A DNA stretch of 64,000 nucleotides, from the NCBI RefSeq assembly GCF_002210435.1, contig NZ_MZMV01000008.1:109929-173928 (forward strand), given 5' to 3'. The DNA is from Micromonospora wenchangensis (GTDB lineage Bacteria; Actinomycetota; Actinomycetes; Mycobacteriales; Micromonosporaceae). The notes under the pieces are model-generated. The model was not told where the DNA came from and did not search any database. It saw only the letters and a program-made list of their open reading frames with translations. The position numbers were made by a program, and so were the translations under genes. Shown in pieces: positions 1 through 7,888 of the stretch; position 1 is the first letter of the stretch; the number at the start of each line of letters is the position of its first letter.

Positions 1-104
1 GTCCGACGAGGCCGCATGATCGACTCAATGTCGGCCAGATAGCGGTGTCCGGGCGCGCGGATACCGCTACCTCGGCCCACGGGAGTGGATCACGGTGGGC
101 GGGC

Positions 105-617
105 TCAGGCCGTACCCCAGGTGTAGGTCTGTTTGCGGAGCTTGAGGTAGACGAACGCCTCGGTGGCGAGCACCCCGGGCACCGAGCGCAGTCGTTGCAG
201 GATCTCCAGCAGGTGGGCGTCGTTGCGGCAGACCACCTCGGCGAGCAGGTCGAACGAGCCGGCGGTGATCACCACGTAGTCGATCTCGTCGAACCCGGCC
301 AGCCGGTCGGCGACGGCCTCCAGGTCGCCGTCGGTACGCAGGCCGATCATGGCCTGGCGGGGGAAGCCGAGTTGGAGCGGATCGGTCACCGCGACGATCT
401 GCATCACCCCGGCGTCGAGTAGCCGCTGCACCCGCTGGCGGACCGCCGCCTCGGAGAGCCCGACCGCCTTGCCGATCGTCGCGTACGGCCGGCGGCCGTC
501 CTCCTGCAACTGCTCGATGATCTGCTTCGCCACGTCGTCCAACAGCGCGTGGCTGGCCCCCTCACGCACCGCGACGCGTCGCCCGCCGGTGCCGTGCTCC
601 TGCTGCCGGACCGTCAT
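105..617 (-). CDS. Lrp/AsnC-family transcriptional regulator
   Basis: 170-residue protein with an AsnC-type winged helix (about residues 27-75, with LSEAAVRQRVQRLLDAGV as the recognition part) followed by an RAM ligand-binding domain (about 85-165). This is the usual length and layout for the family, whose members bind an amino acid or amine and act as oligomeric DNA-binding regulators. The ATG at 617 has a GGGGAG ribosome-binding site a few bases upstream. It is divergent from the polyamine-type ABC transporter, so I infer that it controls that operon and perhaps the GABA/putrescine catabolic genes further right. The effector cannot be read from the sequence. Confidence 0.93.
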   Translation of the reverse strand: MTVRQQEHGTGGRRVAVREGASHALLDDVAKQIIEQLQEDGRRPYATIGKAVGLSEAAVRQRVQRLLDAGVMQIVAVTDPLQLGFPRQAMIGLRTDGDLEAVADRLAGFDEIDYVVITAGSFDLLAEVVCRNDAHLLEILQRLRSVPGVLATEAFVYLKLRKQTYTWGTA

Positions 618-696
618 CGTTCGCTCCCCATGTCCGTTTCCCCCGGTCGAGCTTAGTGCCGCCCGCGCAGTCTGGCGTAATTCGTCGTCACAGCCT

Positions 697-712
697 ATTC
701 CAGCAACGGAAT
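697..712. promoter_or_regulatory. Candidate operator in the regulator/transporter spacer
   Basis: Inverted repeat ATTCC-N6-GGAAT in the spacer between the divergent Lrp-type regulator and the potD-like gene. A nearby CGCAGTCTG (666-674) recurs at 11405-11413 in front of the GABA genes. The position suits autoregulation and transporter control, but binding is inferred. Confidence 0.35.
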
Positions 713-827
713 CCCTTGTGGGGGCGGTGACCTCATGCCAGGATCAGTCGTCTCAGGCACCCGACCCTCCCGCCGGCGCCGCACCCCCGTCCCCGCCGCC
801 GACGGACGACCCCCTAGGAGTCGTCAC

Positions 828-2012
828 ATGCGTACTCCCCTCCGGCCCCTCACCCGGCGTGGACTGCTCACCGGCACCCTCGGATCGGCCGCCCTGCTCG
901 CCACGGGCGGCAGCCTCACCGGTTGCGGCACCAAGGCGGCGACCCAGACCGAAGCCGGCTGCACGAGCGACGACCTGTCGGCCACGGAGAAGACCCTCGC
1001 CTTCTCCAACTGGCCGCAGTACATGGACGTGGACGACAAGGACGCCGCGAAGCGCCCCAGCCTCGACGCGTTCGTCGCCGCCAGCGGCATCAAGGTGACC
1101 TACACCGAGGACATCAACGACAACAACGAGTTCTTCGGCAAGGTGCAGAACCAGTTGGCCGGCTGTCAGAGCACCGGGCGGGACATCATCGTCCTGACCG
1201 ACTGGATGGCCGCCCGGATGATCCGGCTCGGCTGGATCCAGAAACTCGACCCGGCCAAGCTGCCGAACGTGGCGGCCAACCTGCTGCCGTCGCTGCGTGG
1301 GCGCTCCTTCGACCAGGAGAACCGGGTCGCCATCCCGTGGCAGTCCGGCCTCGCCGGGCTGGCCTACAACGGCAGCGTCACCGGGGAGATCCGCACCGTC
1401 AACGAGCTGCTCACCCGCTCCGACCTCAAGGGCAAGGTGACCGCCCTGTCGGAGATGCGGGACACCATGGGCCTGCTGCTCCAGTCCAACGGGCACGACC
1501 CGTCGAACTTCACCGCCGCCCAGTTCGACGACGCCCTGGTCAAGCTGCGTAAGGCCGTCGAGTCGAAGCACATCCGCCGGTTCACCGGCAACGACTACGC
1601 CCCCGACCTGGCCAAGGGCGACATCGCCGCGTGCGTCGGCTGGTCCGGCGACGTTATCCAGTTGGCGGGCGACAACCCCAAGATCAGGTTCGTCGCGCCG
1701 GACTCGGGGGTGATGCTGTTCAGCGACAACATGCTGGTGCCCAACAAGGCCACCCACCGGGGCAACGCCGAAGCGCTGATCGACTACTACTACCAGCCGG
1801 CGGTGGCGGCAAAGCTCGCCGCGTACGTCAACTACATCTGCCCGGTCAAGGGCGCCCAGGCCGAGATGGAGAAGATCGACCCGGAGCTGGCCGCCAACCC
1901 GCTGATCTTCCCGGACGACGCCCTGCTGGCGAAGTCCAAGGTCTTCATGGCGCTGGACGAGAAACAGGAAAAGGAGTACGAGTCCAGGTTCCAGCAGGTC
2001 ATCGGGGCGTGA
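828..2012 (+). CDS. potD: Spermidine/putrescine-type ABC transporter substrate-binding lipoprotein
   Basis: 394-residue PotD/PotF-like periplasmic-binding protein. The N-terminus has a twin-arginine pair (residues 10-11, TRRGLL), a hydrophobic stretch and a lipobox LTGC with Cys33, so it is probably exported by Tat and lipidated. The mature part begins with LAFSNWPQYMDVDD, typical of the polyamine-binding family. I use the ATG at 828, preceded by AGGAG at 816-820; an upstream in-frame start would bury the signal peptide. It is first in an operon with an ATPase and two permeases. The substrate is probably putrescine or spermidine; exact specificity is unproven. Confidence 0.9.
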   Translation: MRTPLRPLTRRGLLTGTLGSAALLATGGSLTGCGTKAATQTEAGCTSDDLSATEKTLAFSNWPQYMDVDDKDAAKRPSLDAFVAASGIKVTYTEDINDNNEFFGKVQNQLAGCQSTGRDIIVLTDWMAARMIRLGWIQKLDPAKLPNVAANLLPSLRGRSFDQENRVAIPWQSGLAGLAYNGSVTGEIRTVNELLTRSDLKGKVTALSEMRDTMGLLLQSNGHDPSNFTAAQFDDALVKLRKAVESKHIRRFTGNDYAPDLAKGDIAACVGWSGDVIQLAGDNPKIRFVAPDSGVMLFSDNMLVPNKATHRGNAEALIDYYYQPAVAAKLAAYVNYICPVKGAQAEMEKIDPELAANPLIFPDDALLAKSKVFMALDEKQEKEYESRFQQVIGA

Positions 2013-2017
2013 GCGGG

Positions 2018-3169
2018 ATGGCGAACGAAGCCCCCGCCGGCGACCTGCGACTGGTCGACCTGACCAAACGGTTCGGCATCTTCACCGCCGTCGACGACCT
2101 CACCCTGACCGTCCCGCAGGGCTCCTTCTTCGCCCTGCTCGGGGCGTCCGGCTGCGGCAAGACGACCACCCTGCGGATGATCGCCGGGCTGGAGGAGCCG
2201 ACCAGCGGGCAGGTGCTGCTCGGCGACCGGGACATCAGCCGACTGCGACCGTACAAGCGGCCGGTCAACACGGTGTTCCAGAGCTACGCCCTCTTCCCGC
2301 ACCTGGACATCGCCGAGAACGTGGCCTTCGGGCTGCGACGGAGGGGCATCCGCAAGGTCGACGGCCAGGTCCGGCAGATGCTGTCGCTGGTCCAGCTCGA
2401 CGGGTTCGGCAGGCGTCGCCCCGCGCAGCTCTCCGGCGGCCAGCAACAACGGGTCGCGCTGGCCCGCGCCCTGATCAACCACCCGCAGGTGCTGCTGCTC
2501 GACGAGCCGCTCGGCGCGCTCGACCTGAAGCTGCGCCGGCAGATGCAGATCGAGCTGAAACGCATCCAGACCGAGGTCGGCATCACCTTCGTACACGTCA
2601 CCCACGACCAGGAGGAGGCCATGACGATGGCCGACACGGTCGCGGTGATGAACGCCGGGCGGATCGAGCAGCTCGGCGCGCCCGCCGAACTCTACGAGTA
2701 CCCGGCGACCGCGTTCGTGGCGAACTTCCTCGGCCAGTCCAACCTGCTCGCCGCCGAGGCCGCCGGCCCGGCCGGGCCCGAGGTGCCGGTCACCGCGCAC
2801 GGCGCGCGCTTCTCGGTGCCCGTCGACCGCGCCCGCGTCGACCGGGGCCCGGTCTACCTGGGGGTACGCCCCGAGAAGCTGCACCTGGCCGAGGCCGCCG
2901 ACGAGGTGCCGGCCGGCCACCAGCACGTGCCTGGGGTGATCACCGACGCGTCGTACGTGGGGGTGAGCACGCAGTACCTGGTGCGCACCGGGTGGGGCAG
3001 TGAACTGTCCGCGTTCGCGGCGAACAGCGGCGTCGGCCGGCAGCACCCGGTCGGCACGTCCGTGGTGGCGCACTGGGACCCCCGGCACGCCTTCCTGCTG
3101 CCCCGCGAGCCGGGCCAGGACGACCGCACCACCCCGCTGCTCGACGAGCCGGTCAAGGTGCCGTCGTGA
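2018..3169 (+). CDS. potA: Spermidine/putrescine-type ABC transporter ATP-binding protein
   Basis: 383-residue ABC ATPase of the PotA/MalK type. Walker A is GASGCGKTT (residues 42-50), the Q-loop Gln is in VFQSYALFPH (Gln88), the signature LSGGQQQR is at 138-145 and Walker B VLLLDEP at 158-164. A C-terminal TOBE-like region (VTAHGARFSVPV, YLGVRPEKLHL) follows. An in-frame GTG at 2009 overlaps the potD stop and is an alternative start; the ATG at 2018 is used here. It energises import through the two downstream permeases, and its own stop overlaps the next start by 4 bp, so translation is coupled. Confidence 0.93.
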   Translation: MANEAPAGDLRLVDLTKRFGIFTAVDDLTLTVPQGSFFALLGASGCGKTTTLRMIAGLEEPTSGQVLLGDRDISRLRPYKRPVNTVFQSYALFPHLDIAENVAFGLRRRGIRKVDGQVRQMLSLVQLDGFGRRRPAQLSGGQQQRVALARALINHPQVLLLDEPLGALDLKLRRQMQIELKRIQTEVGITFVHVTHDQEEAMTMADTVAVMNAGRIEQLGAPAELYEYPATAFVANFLGQSNLLAAEAAGPAGPEVPVTAHGARFSVPVDRARVDRGPVYLGVRPEKLHLAEAADEVPAGHQHVPGVITDASYVGVSTQYLVRTGWGSELSAFAANSGVGRQHPVGTSVVAHWDPRHAFLLPREPGQDDRTTPLLDEPVKVPS

Positions 3170-4077
3170 CCGCCCTGGCGCAGTTGGGCAGCGGGACACC
3201 GGCGACCGGATCACCCCCACCGGCCCGACCGGGCCGGCACCGGCTGCTGCCGTACCTGCTGCTGTTGCCGGGGGCGGCCTGGCTGGTGCTGTTCTTCGTC
3301 GTGCCGCTGGCGCAGCTCGCCGCCGCCAGCCTTTACGACCCGACCGGTTCGCTGTCCACCGGGTACGTGCTGACCTGGGCGTTCGGCAACTACCCGGAGG
3401 CGTTGCAGGCGTACGCACCGCAGTTCGCCAGGTCGTTCGGCTACGCCGGGGCGGCGCTGGTGCTGGCCCTGCTGCTGGGCTACCCGCTGGCGTACGCGAT
3501 CGCGCAGAAAGCCGGCCGGTGGAAGAACCTGCTGCTGGTCTGCGTGGTCGCCCCGATGTTCACCAGTTTCCTGGTGCGCACCCTGGCCTGGAAGACCATC
3601 CTGTCGGACAACGGCGTGCTGGTCGGGTTGCTGCGGGACGTCCACCTGCTCGGCCCGGACGGGCGGCTGCTCGCCACCCCCGTCGCCGTGGTGCTCGGGT
3701 TGACGTACAACTTCCTGCCGTTCCTGGTGCTGCCGTTGTACGCGAGCCTGGAGCGGCTCGACCACCGGCTGCTGGAGGCGGCCGGCGACCTGTACGCGGG
3801 CCCGCTGCACGCCTTCCGCACGGTCACCCTGCCGCTGTCGATGCCCGGCCTGATCGCCGGCACGCTGCTGTTCTTCATCCCGGCCACCGGCGACTACATC
3901 AACGCCGAACTCCTCGGCACCCCCAACGAGTACATGATCGGCAACGTCATCGACTCGGCGTTCCTGGTCCGGCTGGACTACCCGCAGGGGGCCGCCCTGT
4001 CCTTCCTGCTGATGGCGGCGATCCTCGCGGTGGTCTTCGTCTACCTGCGCCGCGCCGGCACGGAGGATGTCCTGTGA
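3166..4077 (+). CDS. potB: Polyamine-type ABC transporter permease (PotB-like)
   Basis: 303-residue inner-membrane permease with about six transmembrane segments, beginning with YLLLLPGAAWLVLFFVVPLAQL. It carries the EAA-type loop that contacts the ATPase (LLEAAGDLYAGPLHAFRTVTLPLSMPG). The GTG start at 3166 overlaps the ATPase stop (GTGA). The family forms a heterodimer with the PotC-type permease encoded next. Assignment to the polyamine subfamily rests on sequence character and the complete operon. Confidence 0.92.
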   Translation: MTALAQLGSGTPATGSPPPARPGRHRLLPYLLLLPGAAWLVLFFVVPLAQLAAASLYDPTGSLSTGYVLTWAFGNYPEALQAYAPQFARSFGYAGAALVLALLLGYPLAYAIAQKAGRWKNLLLVCVVAPMFTSFLVRTLAWKTILSDNGVLVGLLRDVHLLGPDGRLLATPVAVVLGLTYNFLPFLVLPLYASLERLDHRLLEAAGDLYAGPLHAFRTVTLPLSMPGLIAGTLLFFIPATGDYINAELLGTPNEYMIGNVIDSAFLVRLDYPQGAALSFLLMAAILAVVFVYLRRAGTEDVL

Positions 4078-4132
4078 GCGCGAGGAGTGCAGCGCAGCGG
4101 AGCCCCGCAGTCGCGAACGAAGGTGGGTCCCG
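4077..4132 (+). other. Spacer sequence between potB and potC
   Basis: The 56 bases after the potB stop have a repetitive GAGCGCGAGGAGTGCAGCG... character and end in GCGAACGAAGG, which also supplies the ribosome-binding site of potC. From memory, similar spacers recur between coupled genes in Micromonosporaceae. Only one clear copy is visible here, although GCGAACGAAG also appears at about 2022-2031. Confidence 0.3.
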
Positions 4133-4975
4133 GTGAGGGTGTCGCGGTGGTTGGCCGACCGGTGGGTGATGATCGTCGCCCTGCTGGTGCTCGGCTACCT
4201 GTTCCTGCCGATCGCCGTGGTCGCCGGCCTCTCCCTCAACCGCCCGTCCAGCCGGCTGTCGTACGACTTCAACGAGTTCACCCTGGACAACTGGCGGCAG
4301 CCCTGCGCCACCCCCGAGATGTGCGACGCGGTGGTCCGCAGCGTGCAGATCGGTTTCCTCGCCACCGTCGGGTCCACGGTGATCGGCACGCTGATGGCGT
4401 TCGCCCTGGTCCGGCACCGGTTCCGGGGGCGCGGCGGGATCAACCTGCTGATCTTCCTGCCGATGGCGACGCCGGAACTGGTGCTGGGCACCTCGCTGCT
4501 CGCCCTGTTCGTCTCCGCCGGGGTACCGCAGGGCTTCTGGACCGTCGTCATCGCGCACGTGATGTTCTGCGTGTCGTTCGTGGTGGTGACGGTCAAGGCC
4601 CGGCTCGCCGGGATGGACCGGCGGCTGGAGGAGGCCGCGATGGACCTCTACGCCAGCGAGTGGCAGACGTTCCGGCGGATAACCCTGCCCCTGGTGCTGC
4701 CCGGCATCGTCGCCGCCGCCCTGCTCGCCTTCTCGCTCAGCTTCGACGATTTCATCGTGACGAACTTCAACGCCGGCACCACCGTCACCTTCCCCATGTA
4801 CGTCTGGGGTGCCGCCCAGCGGGGCATCCCACCGCAGGTCAACGTGATCGGCACGGCGATGTTCGGCATCGCCCTGCTGCTCGTCGGGCTGAGCACGCTG
4901 CGCGGTCGACGGGCCCGACGGGCCGCGCTCCCGGTCGCCGACGCGCCCGGCCGACGGGCGACAGGCCCGTCATGA
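4133..4975 (+). CDS. potC: Polyamine-type ABC transporter permease (PotC-like)
   Basis: 280-residue permease with about six transmembrane segments (first: WVMIVALLVLGYLFLPIAVVAG) and the EAA loop (RRLEEAAMDLYASEWQTFRRITLPLVLPG). The start chosen is GTG 4133, just after AAGG; an earlier in-frame ATG at 4067 overlaps the potB stop but would prepend a low-complexity leader unlike the family. It completes the potDABC-like importer. The stop is overlapped by a possible small ORF at 4972. Confidence 0.9.
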   Translation: MRVSRWLADRWVMIVALLVLGYLFLPIAVVAGLSLNRPSSRLSYDFNEFTLDNWRQPCATPEMCDAVVRSVQIGFLATVGSTVIGTLMAFALVRHRFRGRGGINLLIFLPMATPELVLGTSLLALFVSAGVPQGFWTVVIAHVMFCVSFVVVTVKARLAGMDRRLEEAAMDLYASEWQTFRRITLPLVLPGIVAAALLAFSLSFDDFIVTNFNAGTTVTFPMYVWGAAQRGIPPQVNVIGTAMFGIALLLVGLSTLRGRRARRAALPVADAPGRRATGPS

Positions 4976-5175
4976 TCCTCCCGCATACCGGCCGGGCGCT
5001 CGTCGAGGCGACGCCCGGCCGGTACGCGCACCACCGCCCCGACCTGCCCCGTCCGGCCGCCGACATCAACCTCACCCGCCGGTCGCCGGCCCGCGCCGAC
5101 GCGCACGCGCACGACGACCGGCGTCAGCACTGGCTCCGTACGCTCGATCGTCTTGGTTTGGGGTTCGATTCCTGA
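4972..5175 (+). CDS. Small coupled ORF, 67 residues, unknown
   Basis: I do not recognise this product. Its ATG overlaps the potC stop (ATGA), and its own TGA overlaps the ATG of the next gene (TGATG), so it fits exactly into the operon. Third codon positions are strongly G/C for the first 55 or so codons and then relax in the last eight. The product is basic and His/Arg-rich, with no membrane segment or signal peptide. It could be a real coupled small protein or a chance ORF in high-GC DNA. Confidence 0.4.
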   Translation: MILPHTGRALVEATPGRYAHHRPDLPRPAADINLTRRSPARADAHAHDDRRQHWLRTLDRLGLGFDS

Positions 5176-6449
5176 TGCGTATCCTGCTCGTCGGTGCCGG
5201 CGGGGTCGGCTCCGCCGCCGTCGCCATCGCCGCCCGCCGTTCCTTCTTCGACACCGTCGTCGTCGCCGACTACGACCCGATCCGGGCCGAACGGGCCGTC
5301 GCCGGGCACGGCGACCGGTTCGTCGCCGTCAGCGTCGACGCCGCCTCGGCGGACGCGGTCGCCGCGCTCTGCCGGGAACACCGGATCACCCACGTGCTCA
5401 ACGCCGTCGACCCGCGTTTCGTCATGCCGATCTTCGACGGGGCGTTCGCCGCCGGGGCGGACTACCTGGACATGGCGATGTCGCTGTCCCACCCGCACCC
5501 GGCCCGACCGTACGCCGAGACCGGGGTGAAGCTCGGTGACGCGCAGTTCGCCGCCGCCACCACCTGGGCTCGCGCCGGCCGGCTGGCGCTGTGCGGGATC
5601 GGCATCGAACCGGGCCTGTCCGACGTGTTCGCCAGGTACGCCGCCGACGAACTGTTCGCCGAGATCGACGAGATCGGCATCCGCGACGGCGCGAACCTCA
5701 CCGTCGACGGCTACGACTTCGCCCCGTCGTTCTCCATCTGGACCACCATCGAGGAATGCCTCAACCCGCCGGTGATCTGGGAGCGGGACCGGGGCTGGTT
5801 CACCACCGAACCGTTCAGCGAACCGGAGGTCTTCGACTTCCCGGCCGGCATCGGCCCGGTCGAGTGCGTCAACGTCGAGCACGAGGAGGTGCTGCTGATC
5901 CCGCGCTGGGTCAGGGCCCGGCGGGTCACCTTCAAGTACGGGCTCGGCAACGAGTTCATCGAGGTGCTCCGGGCCCTGCACAAGGTCGGCCTCGACTCGA
6001 CCACCCCGGTGTCGGTGCGCGGCGTGCAGGTATCCCCCCGCGACGTCGTCGCCGCCAGCCTGCCCGACCCGGCCACCCCGGTGTCGGTGCGCGGCGTGCA
6101 GGTATCCCCCCGCGACGTCGTCGCCGCCAGCCTGCCCGACCCGGCCACCCTCGGCGACCGGATGCGCGGCAAGACCTGCGCCGGCACGTACGTCACTGGC
6201 ACCGGCGTCGACGGCCGACCCCGGAAGGTCTACCTCTACCACGTCGTCGACAACGAATGGTCCATGCGCGAGTACGGCCACCAGGCGGTCGTCTGGCAGA
6301 CCGCGGTCAACCCGGTGGTGGCGCTGGAACTGCTCGCCACCGGCGGCTGGTCCGGGGTCGGGGTGCTCGGCCCGGAGGCGCTGCCACCCCGCCCCTTCCT
6401 CGACCTGCTCACCACCTACGGCTCCCCCTGGGCAATGGAAGAACGCTGA
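5175..6449 (+). CDS. Saccharopine dehydrogenase-like oxidoreductase
   Basis: 424-residue protein with an N-terminal Rossmann fold (ILLVGAGGVGSAAV, residues 3-16) followed by VVADYD, as in saccharopine dehydrogenase and carboxy(nor)spermidine/homospermidine synthase-type enzymes. Later family-like features are GIGIEPGLSDVFARYAADEL and WTTIEECLNPP. It lies directly after a polyamine importer, so a role in polyamine or lysine-derived metabolism is likely; the exact reaction is not decided. Residues 277-300 are duplicated exactly at 301-324 (72-bp perfect tandem repeat), inserting 24 residues in the C-terminal half. Whether the protein still folds normally is open. Confidence 0.85.
   Translation: MRILLVGAGGVGSAAVAIAARRSFFDTVVVADYDPIRAERAVAGHGDRFVAVSVDAASADAVAALCREHRITHVLNAVDPRFVMPIFDGAFAAGADYLDMAMSLSHPHPARPYAETGVKLGDAQFAAATTWARAGRLALCGIGIEPGLSDVFARYAADELFAEIDEIGIRDGANLTVDGYDFAPSFSIWTTIEECLNPPVIWERDRGWFTTEPFSEPEVFDFPAGIGPVECVNVEHEEVLLIPRWVRARRVTFKYGLGNEFIEVLRALHKVGLDSTTPVSVRGVQVSPRDVVAASLPDPATPVSVRGVQVSPRDVVAASLPDPATLGDRMRGKTCAGTYVTGTGVDGRPRKVYLYHVVDNEWSMREYGHQAVVWQTAVNPVVALELLATGGWSGVGVLGPEALPPRPFLDLLTTYGSPWAMEER
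6003..6146 (+). repeat. Perfect 72-bp in-frame tandem duplication
   Basis: Two identical 72-bp copies, 6003-6074 and 6075-6146, each encoding 24 residues from TPVSVRGVQV to SLPDPA. No base differs, so the duplication is recent or the assembly collapsed or expanded here. Confidence 0.97.
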
Positions 6450-6510
6450 CCACCGTCCCGTCCGTCGCTCGCGCCCACCACTCGACCGGGCTCACGGCCA
6501 CCCCACTCAG

Positions 6511-6583
6511 TCGATCATGGAGTTGTGGTGGGCGATTGGTTGGTTTCCATGGCTTTTGCGGGGCACCACAACTCCAAGATCGA
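6511..6583. repeat. Hairpin repeat, family A, copy 1
   Basis: Left arm TCGATCATGGAGTTGTGGTG (6511-6530) and right arm 6564-6583 are reverse complements with one mismatch in 20; the loop is 33 bases. It sits about 150 bp upstream of the DUF559-type gene. A second copy lies just after that gene. The rest of the 6450-6735 spacer is G-rich with no other gene. Confidence 0.9.
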
Positions 6584-6735
6584 CGGGGTGTGGGGTGGGG
6601 GCGGGGGCTTGGGATGGGCCGGGCAGGGTGGGTGGCGTGGGGTGAGGCAGGGCTGGGTGAGGTGCGGTTGTGGATGGGGAGGGGTGGGGGTTGTCCACAG
6701 GGGGTGGTGGGGAGGTGGGGTGGTGGGCAGGGTTG

Positions 6736-7719
6736 GTGAGTGTGGCGGGGCGGCTGATTCGGTACTCGGAGTTGTTGTCGGCTGGATGGAGTCGGGAGGG
6801 GGTTCGGCGGGCGGTCGATGCGGGGGAGCTGCGCCGGTGGTCGCGGGGCGTCTACGGGCCCGGGGAAGTCGGAGGGCCTGGGGAAGCCGGTGGGGCGGGG
6901 GAGGTCGGTGGGGCGGGGAGCAGTCGGCAGCCCGGGAGTGTCCGGGCGGCGGGGGAGGAGCGGCGGCCGGGGGGTGTGGGTGGGGTGGGGGGTGAGCAGG
7001 GTGTGCGGTGGCAGGCGCTTCTGCGTCGGCTTCCGGAGGGGGCGGTCGTCGGCTTCCAGTCGGGTGCTCACCTGCACGGGTTCGGTGCCGTACCCAGCGA
7101 CGATCTCCATGTGATCGTGCCGGCCGGTGGGAGGGTGCCGCAGGTCCGGGGCGTCGTGGTGCATCAGGCGGTGCTCGCCGTACCTGAGCCGGTCCTGCTG
7201 GCCGGCCTGCCGTGCGCACCCGCGGACCGGTGCGCGGTGGACCTGGCCCGGACGGTCGCCCGGCTGGACGCATTGCCACTTCTCGACCTGTGCCTGCGGG
7301 TGGGAGCCTGTCGCCCCGAGGGGTTGACCGCCGAGCTTGCCCGGCACGCCCGGTTGCGGGGTGTCGACCAGGCGCGGCAGCTGGTGCGGCTCGCCGACCC
7401 CAGGTCGGAGTGCCGGCAGGAGAGCCAACTCCGGCTCGTCCTGATCGACGGCGGGCTGCCGGCACCGGAACCCCAGATCTGGGTGTCGGACGACGAGGGT
7501 TTCCGGCGCTACCGACTGGACCTCGGCTACCGACGATCGAGGGTCGGCATCGAATACGACGGCCTGTCCCATCTCGACCGCGACCGTCTCTACCACGACC
7601 GCGCCCGGATGAACTGGCTGGCGACCCACGGCTGGCGCATGCGCCACTTCACCGCCCGCGACCTCTACCACCGCCCCTCCCTCATCACCACCCAGATAGC
7701 CGCCCTCCTCCGCACCTGA
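6736..7719 (+). CDS. AbiEi/DUF559-type protein with Vsr-like endonuclease fold
   Basis: 327-residue protein. The N-terminus (residues 1-41, RYSELLSAGWSREGVRRAVDAGELRRWSRGVY) resembles the AbiEi antitoxin-type winged-helix domain. The C-terminus (225-327) is DUF559-like: ESQLRLVLIDGGLP, then Asp262 and the IEYDG motif with Glu273/Asp275, which fits a PD-(D/E)XK/Vsr-like nuclease core. Residues 41-88 are a Gly/Glu-rich insertion with repeats of GGPGE/GGAGE character. The coding strand is unusually GGG-rich compared with neighbours. The gene is bracketed by two family-A hairpins. GTG 6736 is the likely start. No enzymatic activity has been shown; it could be a regulator, a defence protein or a mobility-linked nuclease. 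Confidence 0.8.
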   Translation: MSVAGRLIRYSELLSAGWSREGVRRAVDAGELRRWSRGVYGPGEVGGPGEAGGAGEVGGAGSSRQPGSVRAAGEERRPGGVGGVGGEQGVRWQALLRRLPEGAVVGFQSGAHLHGFGAVPSDDLHVIVPAGGRVPQVRGVVVHQAVLAVPEPVLLAGLPCAPADRCAVDLARTVARLDALPLLDLCLRVGACRPEGLTAELARHARLRGVDQARQLVRLADPRSECRQESQLRLVLIDGGLPAPEPQIWVSDDEGFRRYRLDLGYRRSRVGIEYDGLSHLDRDRLYHDRARMNWLATHGWRMRHFTARDLYHRPSLITTQIAALLRT

Positions 7720-7722
7720 CCC

Positions 7723-7796
7723 GTCGATCATGGAGTTGTGGTGAGCGGAAATCGGCCTCAAAGGGGCGGAAAGGCCACCATAACTCCTTGATCGAC
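7723..7796. repeat. Hairpin repeat, family A, copy 2
   Basis: Left arm 7723-7743 begins GTCGATCATGGAGTTGTGG and right arm 7775-7796 ends CTCCTTGATCGAC; they pair with two mismatches over 21 bases, loop about 31 bases. It starts 3 bp after the DUF559-type gene stop and could also act as its terminator. Confidence 0.9.
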
Positions 7797-7888
7797 AGCG
7801 AAAGTGCGGGGTGGTGGCGGGTTGGGTTGAACGGGGGGCGGGTTCGGGCCGTACCAGGCGGTGCAGGTAACGGCGACGAACGGGAGGC

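Noticed and set aside
1..104. Possible end of an upstream gene
   Set aside because: Too short to judge; no frame with recognisable sequence enters from the left edge.
1832..3418. 528-codon reverse-strand frame opposite potA/potB
   Set aside because: Shadow of the ABC transporter genes, which have clear motifs on the forward strand.
5155..5172. GGGGTTCGATTCC, resembling a tRNA T arm (possible attachment-site remnant)
   Set aside because: No acceptor or anticodon arm folds with it and it lies inside the end of the small coupled ORF; chance resemblance is more likely.
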